From: Candidatus Muproteobacteria bacterium RBG_16_65_34 | GTDB taxonomy: Bacteria; Pseudomonadota; Gammaproteobacteria; Acidiferrobacterales; Sulfurifustaceae | Direction of reading: 5' to 3' | NCBI GenBank assembly: GCA_001785115.1 | Contig: MFSU01000059.1 | Coordinates: forward strand, 1-32,991 | DNA length: 32,991 nucleotides | In this document: one piece after another, positions 32,880 to 32,991 of the stretch | Position numbering within the stretch: position 1 is the first letter of the stretch | How the letters are laid out: the number at the start of each line of letters is the position of its first letter | Translations under genes and position numbers: made by a program | Notes under the pieces: generated by a model | Told to the model about the DNA's origin: nothing | Database searches by the model: none | Seen by the model: only the letters and a program-made list of their open reading frames with translations

Positions 32880-32991
32880 ATGAATATTATCCTTGTACCC
32901 AGCAGCCGCCGTGGTCGGGGCCAGCCGGCTTCCCTAAGCCACTGGCACCTCACCGCCCTGCTCACCGCCCTGCTCCTGCTCAGCGCCCTCC
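32880..32991 (+). CDS. N-terminus of a probable M23 family peptidase, partial
   Basis: The frame from ATG 32880 reads MNIILVPSSRRGRGQPASLS, then a hydrophobic LTALLTALLLLSAL, and runs off the window. In many gammaproteobacteria the gene after lpxC encodes a membrane-anchored M23 peptidase beginning MN-ILL/V, a short basic stretch and one membrane helix. Only 37 residues are visible, with no catalytic domain, so the call rests on the start pattern and position. The 80-base gap upstream is AT-rich with no clear terminator. Confidence 0.6.
   Translation, partial: MNIILVPSSRRGRGQPASLSHWHLTALLTALLLLSAL

Overview
The window is high-GC DNA from a Gram-negative bacterium, most likely a gammaproteobacterium. 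The evidence is gene content and order: LpxC, HldE/RfaE2-type and DiaA/GmhA-type genes, LpoA, DolP, and a complete dcw cluster running mraZ to lpxC. The order dolP-diaA-yraN-lpoA / rsmI / rnpB / mraZ-rsmH is the arrangement known from Pseudomonas, and the dolP-to-rsmI part is also found in E. coli. I cannot name the species from sequence alone.

Region by region. (1) Bases 1-960 are accessory DNA: the last codons of what looks like a REP-associated tyrosine transposase, an AT-richer gene-cassette ORF, a well-formed integron attC site (about 458-547), a second cassette ORF (553-840) whose stop codon sits in the start of a second, truncated attC, and a 15-bp perfect inverted repeat (74-88 / 857-871) bracketing the cassettes. 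(2) Bases 953-3785, minus strand: a PP-loop ATPase of the diphthine-ammonia-ligase family overlapping a small membrane-protein gene, then a GlcD-type FAD oxidase. (3) Bases 3798-7822, minus strand: rfaE2, dolP, diaA, yraN, lpoA, tightly packed, with rsmI divergent at 7869-8729. (4) Bases 8974-12758, minus strand: a two-gene signalling unit, a periplasmic ABC-type binding protein followed by a CHASE-PAS-GGDEF-EAL protein. (5) RNase P RNA (12994-13424) with its own -10 box, an unusually long P3 stem and a terminator. (6) Bases 13620 to the end, plus strand: the dcw cluster mraZ, rsmH, ftsL, ftsI, murE, murF, mraY, murD, ftsW, murG, murC, murB, ddlB, ftsQ, ftsA, ftsZ, lpxC, then the start of an M23-peptidase-like gene. 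Most neighbours overlap by a few bases, so translation is probably coupled. A strong promoter and a five-unit MraZ box precede mraZ.

Together, the dcw genes make UDP-MurNAc-pentapeptide, lipid I and lipid II, and assemble the division ring and its septal synthase. LpoA, DolP and LpxC tie this to outer-membrane and envelope maintenance. RsmI and RsmH modify the same 16S rRNA nucleotide.

The most unusual feature is how heavily this essential cluster is invaded by small dispersed repeats. A 75-bp (25-codon) palindromic unit sits in tandem, in frame, inside murE just after the ATP-binding loop, adding about 73 residues. A related copy lies between ftsA and ftsZ. A short 'ESRI-NHESR' repeat is in frame inside murG. 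A roughly 40-bp repeat carrying its own ATG supplies the start codons and first codons of both ftsQ and the glcD-like gene, and the last codons of rfaE2. Long palindromic intergenic elements occupy four more gaps. Whether these repeats are tolerated passengers or recruited coding sequence is the main open question.
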